From the NCBI GenBank assembly GCA_022925895.1, contig JAKSYS010000430.1, forward strand, positions 1 through 53,512: a stretch of DNA of 53,512 nt, given 5' to 3'. Of this stretch, positions 33,601 through 45,535 are shown in pieces (position 1 is the first letter of the stretch; every line of letters starts with the position of its first letter). The notes beneath the pieces are model-generated. The model was not told the DNA's origin and ran no database searches. It saw only the letters and a list, made by a program, of their open reading frames with translations. The translations under genes were made by a program, and so were the position numbers. This DNA is from Fragilaria crotonensis. Lineage: Eukaryota; Bacillariophyta; Fragilariophyceae; Fragilariales; Fragilariaceae.

Positions 33601-35274
33601 TTTGTCCTCTACTGATAGTAGAGTACAGTATTACAAGTAGTACGGAATAATTAATAATTACTGGCGACAGTACTGTTTCACAACCGGTTTTCTAGGTGAT
33701 TCGCAACCTAGAAAATGCTGGTACAAACCCTACATACGCACATTCTGTCACGGATGGGCAATCTTCACCCTCGTCGCGTACAAGAGTACAAGGAGTTGTA
33801 CTCGCAACTCGCAACTCGTACTGGAGTACAAGTACAACGGAATTCTCCTACTCCAGTCCTTTATGGGCAGAGAACGACATGTAACCGACGCGATGCCCAA
33901 GTACAGTACCTTGTACAACGTAGTACAATACTGCGTGTTGAGTACTTGGAGTACAGAACTCCAGTAATACGGTAATGCTGTAGCTCATGGTACAAGGTAC
34001 TTACTACATTACTGGTACTCCAGCACAATTCTAGCTCTTAGCAAGACACTGCAAAACAATTTTTCACCGAATCAGCTGTTCTAGGATTATAATAAAACCC
34101 CAATGCCCTAGAAAAACCAGGTGATTCAATGCCTGAAAAAGCCCTAGTATGTTGAAATGCCAGTTAGATTGACTAGTCAGAAACTAAAAGGGAAAAACTA
34201 ATCGAAAAGGGAAAAGATGCCCATACATAGCATTGTAAATGGTAACAGATTCACCAGCATTGTGTTGGTCTTTGGGCTTAATTGCAACAATGCATGTTCC
34301 TTCCCATGGTTTTCAGACAAACAAGTGCCTTTCAATAATAGAAAGATGAGGAAGGTACTAGTTGAGCTCAGCAGCAATAGCTGCCCTGCCTGAGTGAATT
34401 GAGCAAACTTTAGCCGCCAGGAGTTGCAGTTAGTTATGATGATGAATCTGATCATCACATAGTAATGGTATATCAGTTCCCTTTACTTTACTAAATGAAA
34501 GGAATGTGAGTTTGCATGGAGATTATAAATTGTTGCTGATTGGCAACAAGCACCCCCAATTGAACTGACCAATTATTGTCGGACACAAATTGCATTTAGC
34601 TTGAGAACTGTTAGTTCCAGGGCTCATGCATCCAGTATTTTCTACAAAACCAGGTATGAGCCCTTTACTTGTCATGGAAGTGAAGACATTGGATGGCATG
34701 ATGATTTTTCACCTGCTTGAGAGCTGTGTTGTATCTTTGAACTACCACGCCAAGATGTTGATTCATTGAGGCCATATGAACTAGGTAAGTAAATGAGGAG
34801 CATGTCTACTAGTAAGTGAGGAAGTAGTATAAAGCAATGAACATGTGGCTGGTGTCTGCCTCCAACATCATGCGACTTACCATGGTGAGACCAAGTCAGA
34901 TTGATAGGAACAATGAATCACAAAATCTGGCGCATCAATGTTTGGTTCTGTTGAATGTGCACTATAAACAAGATACAGGATTACCTTTAATTTACCTTTA
35001 TTTACTTTTCTTAACATTGGCAGAACCAAGTTAGTAAGGACAGGAGCAGTACAGCCATACTTACCTCCACTGTTTCCTGGTTCTTTGTATTGTTGCTTAT
35101 CTTTAATATGCATTTTAAAAAATTTACATCACCCAGAATTCTTCAGCAATAACCACTTGAAAAGCTCTTCAAAATGTGCTTCTCATATGGTCTCAAGAAG
35201 TCGAATCGACAAAATCCAAAAGGTGTTCCATAGATCATTTCTCTTCTAACAGTAGGTTGTAAGGGTAATTAAAT

Positions 35275-36086
35275 TATCCTGCACGTCCCAAAGCCTTCTG
35301 TCAATGATAGCTATGGTACCTTAGAGACCCTGTCATGGCTTTCAGTGTTGATCTTGTTTCCGGGAGCCCGTGTATGTCCCTAATCGAGCCGGCCATGACC
35401 TGCAGTAGCGTACGGGAGTACTGAGTTCTACTTAGTACTGGTACAGTGTCCGGTATTTCTATCCTCAGAGGAGCAGTCTGAGATTCGTAGGTAAAGTTGA
35501 TGTGTAACAACTTGCAATATAATTTATAAAGTCGATTTTTTAGAAACGCTCGATCGGCTCGATTAGGGACATACACGGCCTCCCAGTCCATCCCTGCATC
35601 TAGTCACTGTTAGCAATATCAAACCAGCAGGGTAGTAGTGGACACGCTACTGTGGTACTGAAACTCCGAGTACGAGTGTTTAGTGCAGCATTCGTACTCT
35701 ACCGGCAGTACTAGTACTCTAGCAGTACTACAATAGCCGACAAAGATACTGCACTGCATAGTGCCACTCGGAGTACAATACTACCGGTAGTTTACTACCG
35801 CAGTACTGTACTGTAGTCCAGGGCTCCGTATCGGTACTGTTGGAGTAGAAAGTAGAACCCAAACCTTACTGATCCATTGTGGTGGTGTTGTTTATTCGTG
35901 ATTCAGGCGGTGAATACGCAGACGTAGAAAAAAAATCGAAGATCGACTGACTTTTGAATGGTGTATGAAAAAATGTTGTGTCAATTCTAGGTGATATGTC
36001 ACCTAGAATACCCTTTTCTTCCAGGGAAGAAAAAAAGCCTGGTACACCTGTACCCAATATTCTACGCACGGATTTTTTTTCTGATC
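35275..36086 (-). repeat. long inverted repeat, right arm
   Basis: Reverse-complement partner of 26674-27360. It is interrupted by a 223-bp MITE at 35362-35584, which the left arm lacks. Confidence 0.75.
35362..35584. mobile_element. MITE with 29-bp terminal inverted repeats, nested in the right arm
   Basis: The left end gggagcccgtgtatgtccct continues aatcgagcc; the right end is its reverse complement with one mismatch (ggctcgattagggacatacacggcctccc). 223 bp, no coding capacity, with GTAC words inside. Comparison with the other arm shows the empty site: agtccatcc on one side and cttgtttcc/cttctttcc on the other. No clear target-site duplication remains, because about six bases differ at the junction. 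The GGGAG terminus is shared with the MITE at 45536. Confidence 0.8.
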
Positions 36087-36165
36087 GATCATCCCCGGTA
36101 TTCTAGTAGGTGACAAATCACCTAGAATGACCGTGGTGGGCAGTTGGTATCACCTAGAATTCCCG
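35985..36165. repeat. ATTCTAGGTGA/TCACCTAGAAT palindromes
   Basis: The inverted pair attctaggtga-tatg-tcacctagaat (about 35985-36010) is followed by attctagtaggtgacaaatc with acctagaat (about 36101-36129) and another half at 36151. Each could form a hairpin with an 11-bp stem. One copy also lies in the left arm (about 26797). Confidence 0.7.
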
Positions 36166-39100
36166 TTCTTCTGGAGTCGTTAGCGTAGAAGTACTACAGA
36201 TGATGACAGTAACATACTCCAGTACTTTCGCCAGTACTAACAAAACTCTACATGTTGAGTGTTATGTTGAAAAAATAAGAGTTCCAGTAAATTGGATTTT
36301 TACAAATATCTGTAACATCTTACATGCAACCTCCTCTCTGTCTTTACACTAAGAAAAAGATCTACTGCCAGTATCTTGTTTGCTGCATGACCTCAAGGAC
36401 AACATCACAACATGGCATAAAGTGAGTTGATCTGCTTGTAGTCAATAATGACTGTTTATCGTTATGATTATGGTCATTTTCAACATTAAAAAGTGATATC
36501 TACGTATTTATTTTTTATATTAAGATTTTAACCTATTAAATGTAATGTTTCTTTTGAGTTGGTGATAGAATCGATGACTTATAAAACTATTACAAGTTTA
36601 TTTTTTTAGGAGTAAACAAAATCGGTGGATCCAATAAGTTTATTTCTGTGGGAGTCAACCCACGGTGGATTCCATAAATTCATTTCTACTGGAGTCAACA
36701 AAAACATAAATTTGTTTCTGCAGTAGCAACCGTTTTTCCAAGAGGTTGAGTTGGTGTTTTCATATCACCATAAAAAGTCATTTCTAACTTAAAAGGATAA
36801 GAAGGTCCGGTGAATGGCTGATATTTAATAATTTACTATTCCAGCTCTGTCCGGTTTGAAATTGTAACAAAAATTACCAGAGGTTGTGCTCGTAGGACTT
36901 CTGTACATCTCTACAGGAATTCAAAATGCGGATGCTCGAACTGGATTCAAATCACAAAAATGTATGTGTAACACACACAACAGCAACAACGACAAGACTG
37001 ATCAAGAAAACAACAACACCTCAATCCTCTAATGGCAAAAGCACCAACATTCGAGAATTGTGGTGTCCTTGTTCGGAGAATGAGGACACTGCAACTGTCA
37101 TCACAATGCAGATGCAGGCAACAAGGATTGACTTGCTTCTGGCACCATAAGGGTTGAGCCAGAAAGAATGTTGCTGTCATTGGTGGTGTATTGTGGACTT
37201 CGGATGAGGGAGAAGAGGTGGAGCAACAATCTGGTTTCAAACTTGATTCGATCAGAGTTGTGTGTGTGAACTCAGAGTTTAATGCTAGTTTTGAATGGAA
37301 ATTGTCAAAGTATTCAATTTTCATGTCAGCCACTCAATCTACATGGCAATATAAATCAACAAAAAATATGATGTACGTGATACATTTAAAATTAGTGTGA
37401 ACGTACTCAGAGTTTTAAGCTTGTTATGAATTTCACATTGTCATAGTAATCAATTTAAACATTGTAGACACAATACACATGGTGATCTAACTCAACAAAA
37501 CAAGTGATGTATGTAATTATTTTAAAACGTCATAATAAAATAAACGATGAATAATCAACATAAATGTTGATTATAGTTTTATTTGGTGAATAGTCCCCGT
37601 TCACTATCAATATATTTTGAACTCAATTTATTTTTTTCAAGTCACCAAAAACCACCTTGTGATGAACGTAGAAAATGTCAAGGATTCTGACATTGTTGAC
37701 TTTGCAAAACAAAGCAACTTCTATGAATCACTCCATGATGACTTGATGCAATCATGGATGTGTGTGACAGCATATGGAGTACCCATTCCAGGTCCTGAAG
37801 ATAAAGCACAAGTTGCCATCAATATTTATGACATATGTTGTGCTTCTATTGGGCTTAGTACTGTTCTTAAAACAATGTGGCATGATGGCAGGCATCCCAG
37901 TCTTTGTGACTACTAAGTTTGTAACAAGCAACAGTGATAGATACCATCATGCATGTTGACTGGTGTGGTTGTTCTGTCCAAGAATGCATGCTCATGTCCA
38001 AGCAATCCTGTCCCAGCATGCAATGCATGCACATACCAAAGATTTCAAGCATAAAACCACATCATCAGCTAGCAACTAGAGCATGTTCTTTCTTTAGCAG
38101 AGCATGCCCATGAATCCAATGATAAAGGTGCCGGATGATGGATATGCATGGGTATCAGGCAGCATGACTTGCTGTGTGACATAAACAAGAAGTAATAATT
38201 GAAAGGTCATTTTAGTAAATCCAATTAAGAAGAGAATGAGAAGTAAACTGGACTAAGCTGAGGATGCCTTGAAAATTTTCTAGACCATTGAGTGAGCAAC
38301 ATAGTTGCTTGCCCCATTGCCTGCTGTTGGTTTGTTTGCTGACTCCATATTGGAGCTGCCAAAGCATAACTGCACAGACTTCAGTAGAGGAAAGCAAAGG
38401 AAGTTTCTTTTAAAGGCATCATACCTTAGCATGACATAGGCATGTGATAACAAGATCAGCATGTCAACAGTCAACTGGATCAATCAGCCACTTTGATCAC
38501 TTGATGTTGATTTTTGTTGTTTGCCTTGTCACATGTCCAAGTGGGACTCCAACTCTGATACAACAACTTCCAGTTCCTCGTCAGATATGCTTATTGCTGT
38601 TTCTTCTTTCATAGCAGCAGAGCATGAGGGGTTGTTGAAAAGCCTTCCACATGTCACAAAACCCATACCACTGACAAGGATTCCTGTGGGTTCCAGTTTA
38701 CTACAAATAGTGCACAAAGTGTGTGAGTGCTGACACTCAGAAAATATTTGCACCCTAGAGTATAAAGCACAAGCCTATCCTGTAGTACTAAGGATGATAA
38801 GTGGGTCATGGGCCAATACTTCTGAGGAGTGGCATTCAGAAATGAAAGGTTTCGCTCAAGTACTACAGAAGCTTAAAGCCATCATAACTTTCATTCACAT
38901 GCATGATCTTGAGGAGTTATACAGCACTGAGAACTGGAGTAGTGGTCATGAAGTTGAAATTGATTTTTCAAAGAAATCAACAAAATTGGACTTAGTGTGG
39001 AATGTACTCCAATATCCAATACCTGGTACCAGTACTGTGTCCGAGTAATTAGTACCTGGTAGCCCAGTTAACTGGTACTACTACACAAGTAGTCCGAGTA

Positions 39101-39712
39101 CTGGTACCAGGTACTAACCGTCGTAGCGTCGTATCTACAATTCTTGTACCTATTCATATTTGCTGTCGCTCCGTTGTTCATTCGCACCCCAAATTAAAAA
39201 TTACTGTCAGACGAGGAAGTGACTAGTAACGTACACTTCGTACTTAATTCTTCGACATGTACATTTAATACTACGCCTACTCGGTGGCAAAAATATGAGC
39301 ACAAAATCAAGATACCGGCACAGTATTTGTATCGTATATTTTTACTACCATGTACAGTAGTACGCGAGTATGGTGTGTGCTCTTGTAGGTGTTAGTAGTA
39401 GCACCTGGTAGCACCTCATGAGTACAATGAGTCATGTGCTTCGTCCATCATTGGCAGTCGGAAGTGTGCATACTTGTACCAGATACACGCTGAATGATGT
39501 GACGGACCACACGAGAACTCGACGCCAGTCGACATCGATATAGGACAAACGAGGAGAGCAGCGATTGCGAACACATTTGGGCATCAGGCATCGAGTGGAC
39601 TACAGAACTACAGTACATCAATTTCTGATCTACAAGATACACTGTACTTCCAGATAGCTGAGACAAGTGAATCAACTCATCAAGCATGAGCATGGGGTCA
39701 CACCACACACGT
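36087..39712. other. end of the gene desert, A/T-rich
   Basis: No gene is supported with confidence. Positions 36.5-37.6 kb are very A/T-rich. A 99-codon open frame at 37617-37916 (plus strand) contains protein-like text (DIVDFAKQSNFYESLHDDLM), and another at 38529-38753 (minus strand) has CxxxHxxCTIC-like spacing; neither matches a family I know. GTAC words return at 39020-39115 (acctggtaccagtactgtg, actggtaccaggtactaac) and 39350-39420, close to the prenyltransferase gene. Confidence 0.4.
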
Positions 39713-40979
39713 ATGAACAGTTCGATCAAGTTCCTCCTGATTTCAGTTGCGATATCGTTACAGTTATTGTTTCATCGATGCCAAGCATTGACTACGATAC
39801 CGTTATCTGCTTCTCGGTCTGACCGTGTAGGGATGGCACAGTATGCTTCTGTCCATCGGAGAGTCCCTTCCGTGCCATCCTATGCACTGCAAGCTGAACT
39901 CGATGCATCGGCTTCAACTGCAGAGCTTGACGTATCACAGTCGATGTCGAGACCCAAACCTTTGGCGTTTCTACATGTCCTATGGAGGTTCACCAGACCA
40001 CACACCCTAATCGGATCTGCACTCGCTATCCCTGCTATCCACGCCCTCGCAGCCCCGTCTTACACAGCTCTCGTGTCGGTACCAAGTCTGGTGTCGATTC
40101 TCTACGCGATGCTGCCTGCACTTCTCATGAATCTATTCATCACTGGTCTGAATCAGATCACTGACGTTGAAATTGACAAGATCAACAAACCTGATCTACC
40201 AATTGCCGCAGGAGACCTTCGTATCAGAGACGCTATTGGTGTCGTCTCCGTGGCCTTGGTTCTCTCCCTTTGGATGGGAGTAGCACATCCCACACTCGGA
40301 TCGCAAGGCCTAAATGTAGCATTGTGGGGATCTGGGATTCTTGGTACCATGTACAGCTTGCCACCATTTCGCTTGAAACGATTCCCTCTGCTGGCAGCAT
40401 TTTGCATAGTTGCAGTCCGAGGGACAATCATTAACGCTGGCTTCTTCGCGCATGCGAAGCGTGCGGCGTTTGGAGAAAAAGTCGGTTCGGTCGTGCACTA
40501 TCTCTTCAACGACCGAGCCTGCATGTTGTCCAGTGTGTTCTTTGGCGTTTTTGGTATTGTTGTGAGTTTCCCTTTTTGCTTGGCAGATTGACCCGGAATG
40601 TTCACAAGTTCTAACTCCTTGTCCTTAGATCGCGTTGATGAAGGATGTTCCCGACGTCGCAGGCGATGAGCAAGCGAGCGTCAGAACGTTCTCAGTCAGA
40701 GTTGGCCAAACGAGAGTCTTCAACACTATGAAGAGACTTCTAACAATGCTGTTCTGTGTTTTTGGGATCGGGTTTGTCAAGGCTGCGTTTACATCAAACT
40801 CAGTACCTCTGACGCTGTCAAGAATGTTTGTCGGAACTTCGGCTTTCGTGGCAGGTATTTCGGTAAACAAAGAGGCAGTAGGAGTGAATCCCGAAGACAG
40901 CAAAGATGTGTACAACTACTACATGCACTTGTGGAAGCTATTCTATCTTTCCTACCTTCTGCTACCATTTGCCAGGTGA
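39713..40979 (+). CDS. VTE2: homogentisate phytyltransferase (tocopherol biosynthesis), UbiA family
   Basis: Exons 39713-40561 and 40629-40979, with a 67-nt phase 0 intron (GTGAGT...CTTAG), give 399 aa. It condenses homogentisate with phytyl diphosphate in the plastid, the committed step to tocopherol. The start at 39713 gives a clean signal peptide (MNSSIKFLLISVAISLQLLF) ahead of a Ser-rich transit stretch; an upstream in-frame ATG at 39686 is possible but puts charged residues first. Diagnostic motifs are WRFTRPHTLIGSALAI, the first prenyl-diphosphate site NQITDVEIDKINKPDLP, and the second KDVPDVAGDEQASVRTF. Eight or so membrane helices follow. The close homologue homogentisate solanesyltransferase is the main alternative. 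The signal cleavage region (CQALTT) has Leu rather than Phe. Confidence 0.85.
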
Positions 40980-41077
40980 ATGCAATTGCTTCGTTGGACT
41001 ACTTGATGCGTTGAGAGGGCAACGGCAGGTAGAGAATCCTGATCAATCAGATGCACTAACGCATGCACCTTACCGTA

Positions 41078-44000
41078 CTAATCCTCGACCGACACACGGT
41101 GTTTCTTAGCTGGACGCTCTCTTTTCGTTGAGCACATTCCACAAGTCTTTCTCGTTGTGGGAGTGACGTATGTGCATGCTTGACAAACCCATGTCTCACA
41201 TTGGACTGGTGGTCCTCGTTTTGTTCTACACATAGCACATGTTTTGCGCGATGCACAAGAGTAATAAGTGCACTTCGTGCACATCCACTTGTCGATGGCT
41301 TCGTTTGTAGCCGGCGCAGAAATGCCGTCTGTGTCGGTATCGACGGCATGACTTAGAACGTCGGTGATGAAAGCTTGCTTGTCTTTTGGCACGTCAAGAC
41401 TTGCGTCACTCGACGATGCAGAGACGATGCATTCCATGTCCTCGCCCACATCCAAATCGAGAGAGCGGTCGTCTGTTGCATTACAAACCTCGTGCGTTTC
41501 AGTGCTCTCCACATCATCCATACCGTCTCTTTCCCCGGTGGTTTTGTCGACATCAGAATAAGAAACTACCGGCTCTACCTCGTTGTCAGATTCGTCAGAT
41601 GAGCCTCCGCCTTCGCCGAGTTCTTCCCCAGGGTTGCATCGCTGCGCTTCTTCGAGCTCCAACATTGCCTGCTTCTCCTCATCCTCCTGTTTTCGTTGTT
41701 GAATCAAGCTCCAGGTCACTTCTAGTCCGAAGACAAACGACACCGAATCAAATCCCCTCATTGCCGCTCTGAAGATAGGATCGTCGACGGTTTCTACAGT
41801 ATGATGATGAGACCAACATCGCATATCTTCTTCGTCCGGCATTCCAATTTGTTCTTGAAAGTTATCGCCTCGCTCGTTGGATGCAAGTCCACTGCCTTCG
41901 GTCATATCGTGGGCTGCCTGAGGGGATCCGATCGTATCATCCGATTTCATGGACATGAGGATAGGAACAATGTTGGTCCATTCATCGATCCACCAGGCCT
42001 GTAAGCGACGTGCGGCGTCGGCAATGTCTTGTCCTGGTTTCCAAACCTTCAAAACATTGGCAAAGACACGATTCAAGTCCTTCGAGAAACCAGAAACGCT
42101 TTGGTAGGCCGATGGTTTGTCCTGCGACTCTAGTCGACTCCTGATAGTTCCAAGGTCTATTGGCTGTTTTACGTGAGTTTCATACTCTTCTTTGGATACA
42201 CCATGATCCTGAGGTACAAGCGGATTCGCAAAAAATTGAGAGTCTTCCTGTTCCAACATCCGGTCAAGGAGGCCCCGACAGGCTTCAAGTTTTTTCGGGA
42301 GAACATTCTTCGCTTCCAGCTCAGCATCGTCTGAAATGGTTCGACATCGCTCGCATCTCAACTTGTCATGAGTATCTGATGGCGTGTCTTGTCTCAGCTT
42401 AAACAGATTGCGCAAATCTTTCGTGCTAAGTGCATTGACTTGTTCCTTATCTGTTCAGAAATGGAGGTGAGTTGCGACCAAGGCTGAGGCGAAAATCAAC
42501 GGCAACACCTTACCATCCACTACTTGCTGCAACCCTTGTTTCGCTAGTTGTCGCTGAAATATCTTCTCCTCCACTGTACCAGTTGCCAAAAGGCGGTAAG
42601 TAAAGCAACGCTTCTTTTGCCCGTCGCGCCAGCATCGAGCAGCGGCTTAAGCGTCCTGCGCGCAGAAAAGGGGACAAGTGGTTGGGAATGCTGTTATGCA
42701 CAATCACGGAAATAGTTGACAACACGTACCACAGCTGGATTCCAATCGGGATCGAAGAGGACGAGCCGGTTGCCTCCGATCAAATTGATGCCTAGAGATT
42801 TCAGTGAGTGAGTATATCATCAATAATCTCAAGGTGTTCCGCAAAAGACAACGCAAAATGCCTTACCGCATCCTCCTGCCTTGCTGGAGAGCAGAAAGGC
42901 GACGAGCGAACTGTGAGGGTCGTTGAACTCGTCCACCATTTTCTGTCGCTTCTTCATCGTCACACTTCCGTCAAGTCTGCAAAAGCCCCAAGAGTTCTCA
43001 CGACACATCTTGCCAACGAGATCGAGTGTTTGGGTGTAGTTCGAGATGATGACAATCTTATCGTTACCATTCCCTGGCTTTCGCATTTCCTTCATCAATC
43101 GATAAAGGACGAACATTTTTCCCGACCACTCCGGAATCACCTGTGAGTTCTTACCAGGAGCGTACGGCAGAAATTTAGCAAGCCCCTGCGCCCCTTCAAT
43201 TGTTGCCTTGGCGTCCTCTTCAGAGTACTTCACTGTCTTTGCTGCAGCTCTACGCCCCACCTTGGCGGTCTCGTCCTCTTCTACAATCAACGATGGATGG
43301 TTGCATAGCTTCATCAGCAATTGGATGTATCCCAGGCAGTTCTCCTGTTTCCCTTCGAGTACATGCTTCATGTCCTTTCCAGCGACAAGTTGTTGATACA
43401 TGTTCTGCTGAATCCCAGTGAGATTGCAGCAAACAACTTGGACTAACTTTGGTGGTAGATGCTGAGCATTCAATGTGTTGACACGTCGAAGAATAAAATC
43501 ATTGACGATGGAGCTCATGTCCATTTGAATTTGCATCATTTTCTTCTTTTGGGCATCGCTTGCATCAGGTTCACGCCCACGAAGAATCGGAAAAAGCATT
43601 CGTCGTCTGAAATCTTCAGCAGACGGAGCCAATACACCTGGATTGGTGAAATCGACCATGGCAAAGAACTCCTCAAGATTGTTTTGCATGGGAGTACCAG
43701 TAAGGAGAACTCTTCGTTTGACCGGGAGTGAGTTGAGGGCTCGTGACGTTTGATTGTCACTGTTTTTGAGACGATGTGCTTCGTCGCATACAAGTAGATC
43801 ACAACAGTCCGCGTGTTTGGATAGCCTTCCTATGTGTGTTCGAATCGTTTCGTAGCTGACGATGAGAATGCTGAACATTTTCGTTTTGACAAAAATGTCA
43901 ATATTCTTTTCGACTGCCTTGCGATCCGACTCTGCTAGCGGCAGCGTTTTGACGGCTCCAGGACCAAGCCATTTTGCAAATTCATTGTCCCAATTCTTGA

Positions 44001-45010
44001 CCAATGAGCACGGGCACACAATAATGACTCTCTTACAAGTTGGTAACCCGTCTTTCGTTATGCCAGTCTTGAGCATGGTATATATGAGTGCCACGGATTG
44101 CAGGGTCTTGCCCAAACCCATATCATCTGCGAGACTGTGCGTCATGGAACAGAAATAAAAATGGTGAGAAACATGATTGGCGTCGGAGTGTAATGGCAGG
44201 GTCTACATCGACAAGAAATGAATTGCACGTCACGTACATGCAACCGTGTCCATTGAATGGTCTGAGCCCCATGACACATTCGTACATGAATTGCACTCCT
44301 TCCCGCTGATGCGGTCGTAGCCACTTGGCCAGAACATGAGGCACAAAGACGTTCTGATTGGAGTATGATTCTACTGGTGCTGGTTTCATGACAGTAACTG
44401 ACTCCTCCACTCCAGATTCATCTGGTTGTACTTCAACGACCATTCGTGGTGGTAAGCCGCGCGCTTCTCCACCTTGGTGTGGTGATTTCCAAAGAAGCAG
44501 CGGTTCGACATGGACAGGTTCATTAGAGTTTTCCTTGTCATCATCTGATTCGTCCGAAGAAGCGTCTGTGCCATCATGAGCAGCATTCTGTGATGCGTTC
44601 GGTAGTTTGAAAGAAAGTCCTTTGCCAGCCCTTGCCAATAGCTTTGACATGCCATCCAATCGTTTCCTGACTCCCAACGACGACGTCTTCAATGCTTCTT
44701 CAGCTGTCTTGCTGTACGCTCGTCGTTTCGTCATGGGACGTTGAAACTTCTTTTGCAGACCTGACGATAACGACACTGACAGACAGCTGAGAACTGGAGC
44801 TCTCTGAACAATGATTTTGGCTCCAGGCTGAAACAGCGCATTTGTCTTCGTTTGTGTCTGTGACATCTTTACACATTCCTGATCTAGGTTTTGTTTGATG
44901 GGCTTTCGGAACGTTGTCGACACGGTGCGTACTGGTAAAGGCCCGCCGCTCAATCGACGACCATCACTTCCGAAGGACGACGATGGCGCGCGTTTGTTGC
45001 CACCCAACAT
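41078..45010 (-). CDS. RAD54: RAD54-type SNF2 helicase with inserted bromodomain and two RanBP2 zinc fingers; in-frame TAA
   Basis: Five exons: 45010-44238, 44134-42867, 42791-42730, 42655-42514, 42450-41078. The introns are 103, 75, 74 and 63 nt, all GT-AG and frame-consistent; 1205 codons before the stop. RAD54 remodels nucleosomes and drives RAD51 strand exchange in recombination repair. Motifs: [17 protein letters not shown], Walker A in [12 protein letters not shown] (about 260-270), CDEAHRLKN (about 375), [28 protein letters not shown], and motif [14 protein letters not shown]. Codon 704 (42649-42647) is TAA where RAD54 has the Gln of DxQAxxR. After LSDTHDR-like [13 protein letters not shown] comes a bromodomain (about 804-906, [19 protein letters not shown]). 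The usual RAD54 end follows (about 957-1010, [20 protein letters not shown]), then an acidic linker and two WxCxxC-x10-CxxC fingers (about 1137 and 1169). An in-frame ATG at 45106 is also possible. Confidence 0.88.
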
Positions 45011-45535
45011 AGCCTTTTCTTTGACGTCTGAATCAACTGTACCAAGTACTGAGCGCCTGAATGCCTGAGTTATGCTTGCTCGCAAGCAGTGAGCAGTGTA
45101 CAACAATACGGTGGAACCAAGTCAGAAATGAAGCGCTTTCAATCACACCGATGCATACAGAATTGCGGAAGGAATGATGGCGGCAACTTCGGCGCAACTT
45201 GCTGGAAATGGTCGAAAGTCCTAGGTTCGTCGGTTTGAATCTAGAACGAAGGCAGCTAAATTCCTTGTCCTTCCGACGTACAAGCGTTATGCATATGGAG
45301 GGTGAAGGGAAAAAATGGCGCGATCCACACATCATCTCGATGTAGCATAGTAGCACAGGGTACAATACTGACGGTAACCGGTAGTATCCTGTGCTAGTTG
45401 TAGATGGGCAGTCCTGTATAAATGTATATGTACAGTACGAGCAGTCCGTATCACTACTAGTGCACTGTGTATTATTGGTACTGTATTGCTTGGACTTACA
45501 TCTCATATCAACTCATATCTCACATCACGATTTTA
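45011..45535. other. intergenic region upstream of RAD54
   Basis: No gene is supported. It contains GTAC words at 45355-45480 (gtagtatcctgtgctag, acagtacgagcagtccg) and the presumed RAD54 promoter. It ends at the left edge of the MITE. Confidence 0.45.

Larger units (their letters stand above)
27361..35274. other. A/T-rich interior of the inverted-repeat structure
   Basis: No intact gene. It contains decayed coding-like segments (28119-28470, 31869-33090), the second TTAAGAAG array (30618-30880), a 28635-28735 palindrome built on accacttggtggtaccaaaagtggtggt, GTAC-rich patches (31130-31520, 33780-34010) and repeated ttttgccac(c) words (33320-33600). All reading frames longer than about 100 codons here lack any recognisable domain. 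Confidence 0.5.
26674..36086. mobile_element. 9.4-kb structure bounded by long inverted repeats, non-coding
   Basis: Left arm 26674-27360 and right arm 35275-36086 are diverged reverse complements. Shared blocks, read outside to inside, include gatcaga..gtgcgtagaat, gtaccaggct..cttc, tcacctagaattgaca, catttttcatacaccattca, gcgtattcaccgcctgaatc, ggatcagtaagg.ttgggtt, tttgtcggct, gtaccacagtagc, ggatggact, agggtctctaaggtaccata and gaaggatttgggatgtg/gaaggctttgggacgtg. The interior (about 7.9 kb) is A/T-rich with no intact gene. It could be a non-autonomous DNA transposon or foldback element whose transposase has gone, or two old copies of one repeat in opposite orientation. I see no target-site duplication at the outer ends. 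Confidence 0.6.

Noticed and set aside
37617-37916. 99-codon open frame in the gene desert
   Set aside because: It has protein-like text, but no family, no splice partners and an A/T-rich repeat context, so I mention it only within the regional entry.
42647-42649. Stop-codon reassignment (TAA as Gln) suggested by RAD54
   Set aside because: All other genes in the window end at normal stops, including TAA (for example the H+-ATPase), so reassignment is not supported.
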